From: Liolophura sinensis
Lineage: Eukaryota; Mollusca; Polyplacophora; Chitonida; Chitonidae
Reading direction: 5' to 3'
Assembly (NCBI RefSeq): GCF_032854445.1
Contig: NC_088296.1
Span: 7,416,966-7,480,965 of the forward strand
DNA: 64,000 nt
A model generated the notes under the pieces. It was given only the letters and a program-made list of their open reading frames with translations, did no database searches and had not been told where the DNA came from. Each line of letters starts with the position of its first letter. Position 1 is the first letter of the stretch. Of the stretch, positions 40,404-46,400 are shown in pieces. The position numbers and the translations under genes are program-made.

Positions 40404-43400
40404 GTCTTTACAAAGTTACATGTATAATGTTCCCTTTACATGAATAGGCTAAGGATGATTACTAAGGCCAAGATTGAGAGTTGAAACTGAATGAGTTGTT
40501 CATCCAAAAGATTCCAATACTTTCAGAACATTTATTGTGGTTCATTTGTGTTCATGTATTAGATTAATTCTTAAAGGGAATTTAGTTTTTGCATGTATTT
40601 ACAAAATTCATACTTGAAAGTGAATAGGTGTTTGTTTTGGATAGGGGATTCGTGACTAATGTAGTTAGGCTGCTAACGCGGTACACAGACTCGGGAGCCT
40701 CTTACCAGTGTCATTTCCATGAGTTCAAGTCCAGCTTATTCTGGCTTCCTCTCCATGGGAAGGTCTGCCAGCAACCTACTGCATGGTTGTGGTTTTCGCA
40801 GGGTTTCTCCTTGGTTGTATGTAGTTGGTTATATGTCAGAATTGCTCGTCAAATATTTGTGCGAGAGCCCAGCCAAAGATGATGATGTTCAGCTTTCCCG
40901 TTCACAGCTGGATGAACGTTTGAATGAGAGCCCAAAAGTTGCCCGTTACTTTCTGACGTCTCGAACAAGGATCACTAAGTCATCTTAGACTTAAATCAAA
41001 ATTTCAATCGTTAAATTTGGTATCTTCATTCCTGTTTTTTTGGCTGAAATTTGTTGTGTAGTAACCAACTCAGAATTTAGGTTGCCAAGCAATAGTTTGC
41101 CCTTGTTACGTAAGAAATAACAATTTTAAAGTGATTTTAAATTTTGACTTGAGTTTAAGATTGCTTCGTGATCCCGGGGCCTGGTGCTTATCTCCATAAA
41201 GATGTCAAACTAATTGTAGCAAGATGTACACTCACAATATACGTACATGTATATGAAATAACATTGTCGTGGTAGTTACTAGAAATTGGTAGGACCAAGT
41301 CCTTTTTTTGGTTCGCTGTATATGTATGTCATCGGTGCTACAAACTCTCTCTGATATTCCTCTGGTAGAACGGTGCGGACACATCCATTCCTAGTCAGCG
41401 ACAGATCTCAGCTTTCCGGGAGTCCCTAGGGAAGAGTGTCAGTATGGTGTTCAGCACATCCACAGGCTTACCCTCCAGGTCTAGTCCAGTAAGTCTAAAC
41501 ACACATGGCCAACACTGATAGGTTACCGGTACTGAAACAATATGGGCAGATGTGTTCTTTTTTTGTGTGTTATTTTTGTCACCAACAGCACCTATGTATC
41601 CAGTAACATATGTATTATACACCAAACTAAGGAACATACCTTATGTGAAAAAAATGAGAAAATGAAAATTTTACACAAAAATTAAAGAATGGTTAGAAGT
41701 CCTGTTACTTTTTTAATGAATGGCACAAGAATACATGGTTGTACAGAGAGAAAATTAAGATGTTATCGAATGACGCAATGACGCAGTCCCGTTCCTAGTA
41801 TGAACATTTGTGGTGCCGGCATGCATTATGAACGTTGCTTATGCCCATATGCATCTTGTAGTTAATTTTGTTTTCTTCTTGTCCTTGCAAGTTTGCTCTA
41901 CAATACCTACATGTGAAAGTTTGTTAGCAGCGAAATAGTTTCAGTATCAATACCCAAAGCCATGTTTGATTGTCTGTGTGCGTACAGTATAGGAATGTAT
42001 AGATTAAGATTACCTGACTGTGGTGATGTCAGGTTAATTGCAGGTAGATTTCAATATATATATGTACACGTTCATATACACTCAGAAAACCAAGGCTGGA
42101 TGCAGTCCCTTAATGTCATGAAGAACCACATCTATAAGCCAAATATCAGTTACAAGGGAGGTAATCATAGTGGTGCATCAACACAGCAGCTCAAATCTTT
42201 ATTTTTCCAGTTATCTCCCTTGTTCCTCCCAAATATACACATACTTAATCTTTAGATATGCAGTTTTGCACAGTTTACAATGTATATACTTGTCTGTTTG
42301 AAGATTCTGTATGACTGAAACAGTACTATGTAATTCTTCGACCTTGTTTTCAAGCACGTTCTGAAGACAGTGTTGGGTGTAGACAGATAAAATTATACTT
42401 TTTGTGAAGCCCTGAAATTAAAAATGTGTATAAATTGTGCAGAAAATTGCTGTTCCACATGTGAAGAGGTTGAGGAATGATGGTCTACATGTACGTGATG
42501 GTAACACTCCCTCCCCGGCAGACCAACTCGTATCTGCTGTTTTGTTGTGTATTAACTTGTAAATGTTTTCTTGTCATTCTTCAGGCTCCAACTAAGAAGA
42601 AGTCCTCTGGAAAGTTTGATTATGACAGTTCACTCACAAGCACAAGGGCAATTAAAAAGTGAGCCATCTGTACTTAATATACCTGTACAGGAAAGAAACG
42701 CATATATATATATATATATTTCACAGGACAAATCTGCTATATTTCATAGCATGCTGAAGTAGTTTGTGTGTCAGAAAGGTCACAGTTGTTTTACTTTATT
42801 AATATCAGAGGAGAGTATAAAAATAAAACTGGAAAATCATCAAGTGCAATTCCATGTGATTACATCAGGCATGTCAGGGCTGCCATTTGACGAATTTAAT
42901 CCTGCTGCTGTGTGGGACAAGCTACGTGCTTCTATGTGCTTACCTTGACACTGGTGTTCTTACACAGATTTACAGGTGTAAATAATGATGTGGCTGTGAG
43001 TTCAAGTTTAGCTCATGCTGCCTTCCTCTCCGGCAGTAAGTGGGAAGGTCACCCAGCAGCCTGCGGATGGTCATGGGTTTCCCCCTGGCTCTCCCCTCCC
43101 CTCCCCCCCCCCCCGTTTCCTCCCACCATAATGCTGGCCGCCGTCGTATAAGTGAAATATTCTTGAGTACGGCGTAAAACACCAATCAGACAAATAAATA
43201 AATAAGTGTAATTAAAACATATCAGTCAAATGACGTGGGATTTTACTCTGTTGTCTTGTAAGGGATCATGGCAGAAAGCTCTCACCAGTTTCCTTCAACT
43301 ATGATGCTGGTCGCCATCATGCACTTGAAATATTTTTGAATACTGCATAAAACACCAATCAAATAAATACGTGTAAATTATAAAAAAGGGTAAGCAAACA

Positions 43401-46400
43401 CAGATACATAGGAACAACCATTTAATGAACTTTTCTGTACTTCAGTGCAATATCCTGCTCCAAGTTAAGTCTGAAGATTGACAGTTCAGAGGATAATGAC
43501 TCCAGTGTCAGGACCAACCAAACACTGAGTACCAGTGCTCCCGCCTCCACCAACTCCTTATTAGGAAATTTTGAGGTCAGTTGACATTTGAATAGAGGAA
43601 GTGGAGAAGTGATTGGTGAATGGATTCCCCGTTGGCCAGTCTTTGACCTTGGGGACAAGACTTTCCAATGTTGTGCATAGGTTTCCTAGTGGGCCTTGAA
43701 AATACTTGTATTTTGTTTTAAAAGTTTTCAAGGCTTTAAAAATCATTGAAAAATCATACATATATATCAAGTATATAGATGATCTGAGGAAGAGGTTGCC
43801 GTCTTGTCCAAAGTGTCATTAAATTCCTTGTATGTGGTAATTACTCATGTACTCAGTGATAGGATCTAGGGTGTGGAGAAATAATTTGCACAGTTTTATG
43901 AAGCCTGCAGCTTTAGTGACACACAGGAATAATTTTTAGTGTCATTTAAATAATATTTGCAAGCATAAATTCCACTGTGAAAAAGCTCTTTAAATGTTGA
44001 AAAGGTTGAAGATTTTCTGCAAGTTCCTTTGGCAGAAATTACATTCAGCAAGTTACTCATTTTATCTGATTCTGGGAATTTTATTTATCTCCGAAAATTG
44101 TTTTGATTTTCGTCGGGAATGTACATGTAGGATGATGTCCCACAAGAAAAATTCAAGTTTCAACTCCAAAAGTAAACCTGTATGGCCTTTAATGTACTTT
44201 TCAGGGGCAAATTTTTAAAAGGGAAAACAATACTTTTGTTAATTTATGTTTATGGAGCCTATGTGTAGTTTGGTCTTTGATTTCTATAAATTGATGCATA
44301 TTCAACTAAAATCTGAGATTGAATTTGTTTGCAGGAGTCTGTGTTGAACGGGCGTATAGAGCCCATTGGTGTTGTGGAAGGGTTCAGTGCTGAGATTGGA
44401 GCCAGTGGGGCCTTCTGTCCCAAACACATCACACTTCCAGTTACCGCTTACTTCTTCAGTGTCTCTGATGACAACGCTCCATCCCCTTACCTGGTGAGTC
44501 AGACAGGTGGAGAGCTTTACAACACTTTATTACGGTGTTTTTTACATTGTTTTGTTTGTAGTGTTGTTAAACAAGATATTAAAGTTTTAAAAAATATCAA
44601 GTTTCCTCTCACCATAATGTTGGCTGCCGTCGTATAAGTGAGATATTCTTGGGTACGTTGTAAAAGTCCAATCAGATAAATGTATAAATAAATCTGTGAC
44701 ATTAATAAGCAAAATCTGGCTCAGGACAGTTCATTTATTTATTTATTTGATTGGTGTTTTACGCCGCACTCAAGAATATTTCACTTATATGACGACGACC
44801 AGCATTATGGTGGAAGAAAACCCACAACCATCCACAGGTTGCTGGCAGGCCTTCTCACGCACGACGGGAGAGGAAGCCAGCATGAGCTGAAAGAACTCAC
44901 AGTGACTGCATTGGTGAGAGGCTCATGGGTCATTACGCTGCGCTAGCGCGCTGACCAATAGAACCACGGAGGCCCTGGCTCAGGATAGAGGAGTTGTTAT
45001 TTAACAGCTGTTTACATTTACCAGGACAGAAACTATTACAACTGCTCTGATCATCTATATTTTCAAGTTGATCATCAATATTTCCCCCACTGCTTGTTGT
45101 TACAGGGTCATATAAATTTGGATTGTGGCAGAAGGAAAGGTTACCACGTGCCTAAAGCTGGAACAGTGCAGGTGGTAAGTACTTGTCCTCAGGGGGTTTA
45201 AGGGGGTTCTTGTTTTCTTCCTGTCCAGATCTTAGTTGTTCAGGCTGCTGTCAAAGCAAGTAACAAAGTATAGACATGGCCAACATGTGCAGTAGATGTT
45301 TGAGAGGATGTGACGCCTTTCAAGTCCCTGTGTGTGTCCGCATAGCAGTTTTGTTAAAGAGTAAGCAGGTCCAATCATTGTCATATGCAGTGAGCCTAAA
45401 ACGTTGAATTTGTTTTTGTTTTTTCCTGTGTGTAAAACATGATAAATCATTTTTCTTTTTTAGACACTTTTCAACCCTAACAAGACCGTGGTGAAAATGT
45501 TTGTGGTGAGGTACGATCTCTCTGACATGCCTCCAAATTGCCAAACGTTCCTCCGTCAACGAACCCTGTACACTCCGGTCAACAAGGACTCCAGCAGTGA
45601 TGACACCGATGACGAGAGTCAGCCCTCATTTCTACGTTACCTCATCCATTTAAGGTAAAATCAGTACACGTATGTAATGTTCCAGGGACTGCCAGCAACC
45701 TGCAGATGGTCCGCGATTTTCCTAGGGCTCTGGCTGATCTCCTCCCATCATAATGCTGGCCCGCCGTCGCCATTATTGACATAATTATGGCATAAAGCAC
45801 CAATCAGATAAATAAAAAATGTTCCAGATATACACATGCATACTATTAGTTTGATTTTCTTTTGCCGCAAATATCACAAAATTAATTTTAAAGGTGGATC
45901 ATTTGTCAGTTGTTAGATCCTTTCCCCGAGTCCTTCATTTATTGAAGTGATGTTACAAGAAATATGGTGTTTATTGTAAACCGTCAACCTTTTCAACCAC
46001 TAGTGGAATTTAAGCATTCAATTATTGTTAAAATGATGCTAAAATGATTCGTTTGTGTCACTAAAGATGGAAGCTTCATAATATTGTGAAAAAGTTGAGA
46101 AAGTTAAGCCACATACCAAGTTTCAACTCAATTCAAATGGCCCAAAACCCTAATCGGTGATTTGTTATCGTGAAGCCACATACCAAATTTCCACTCAATT
46201 ATTGATTTGGTATGTGGCTTCACCATAACAAAACACAGATTGGGGTTTTGGGCCATTTGTATTGAGTTGAAACTTGGTATGTGGCTTCACGATAACAAAT
46301 CACCGATTAGGGTTTTGGGCCATTTGTATTTAGTTGAAACTTGGCATGTGGCTTCACCACAACAAAACATAGATTGGGGTTTTAGGCCATTTGTATTGAG

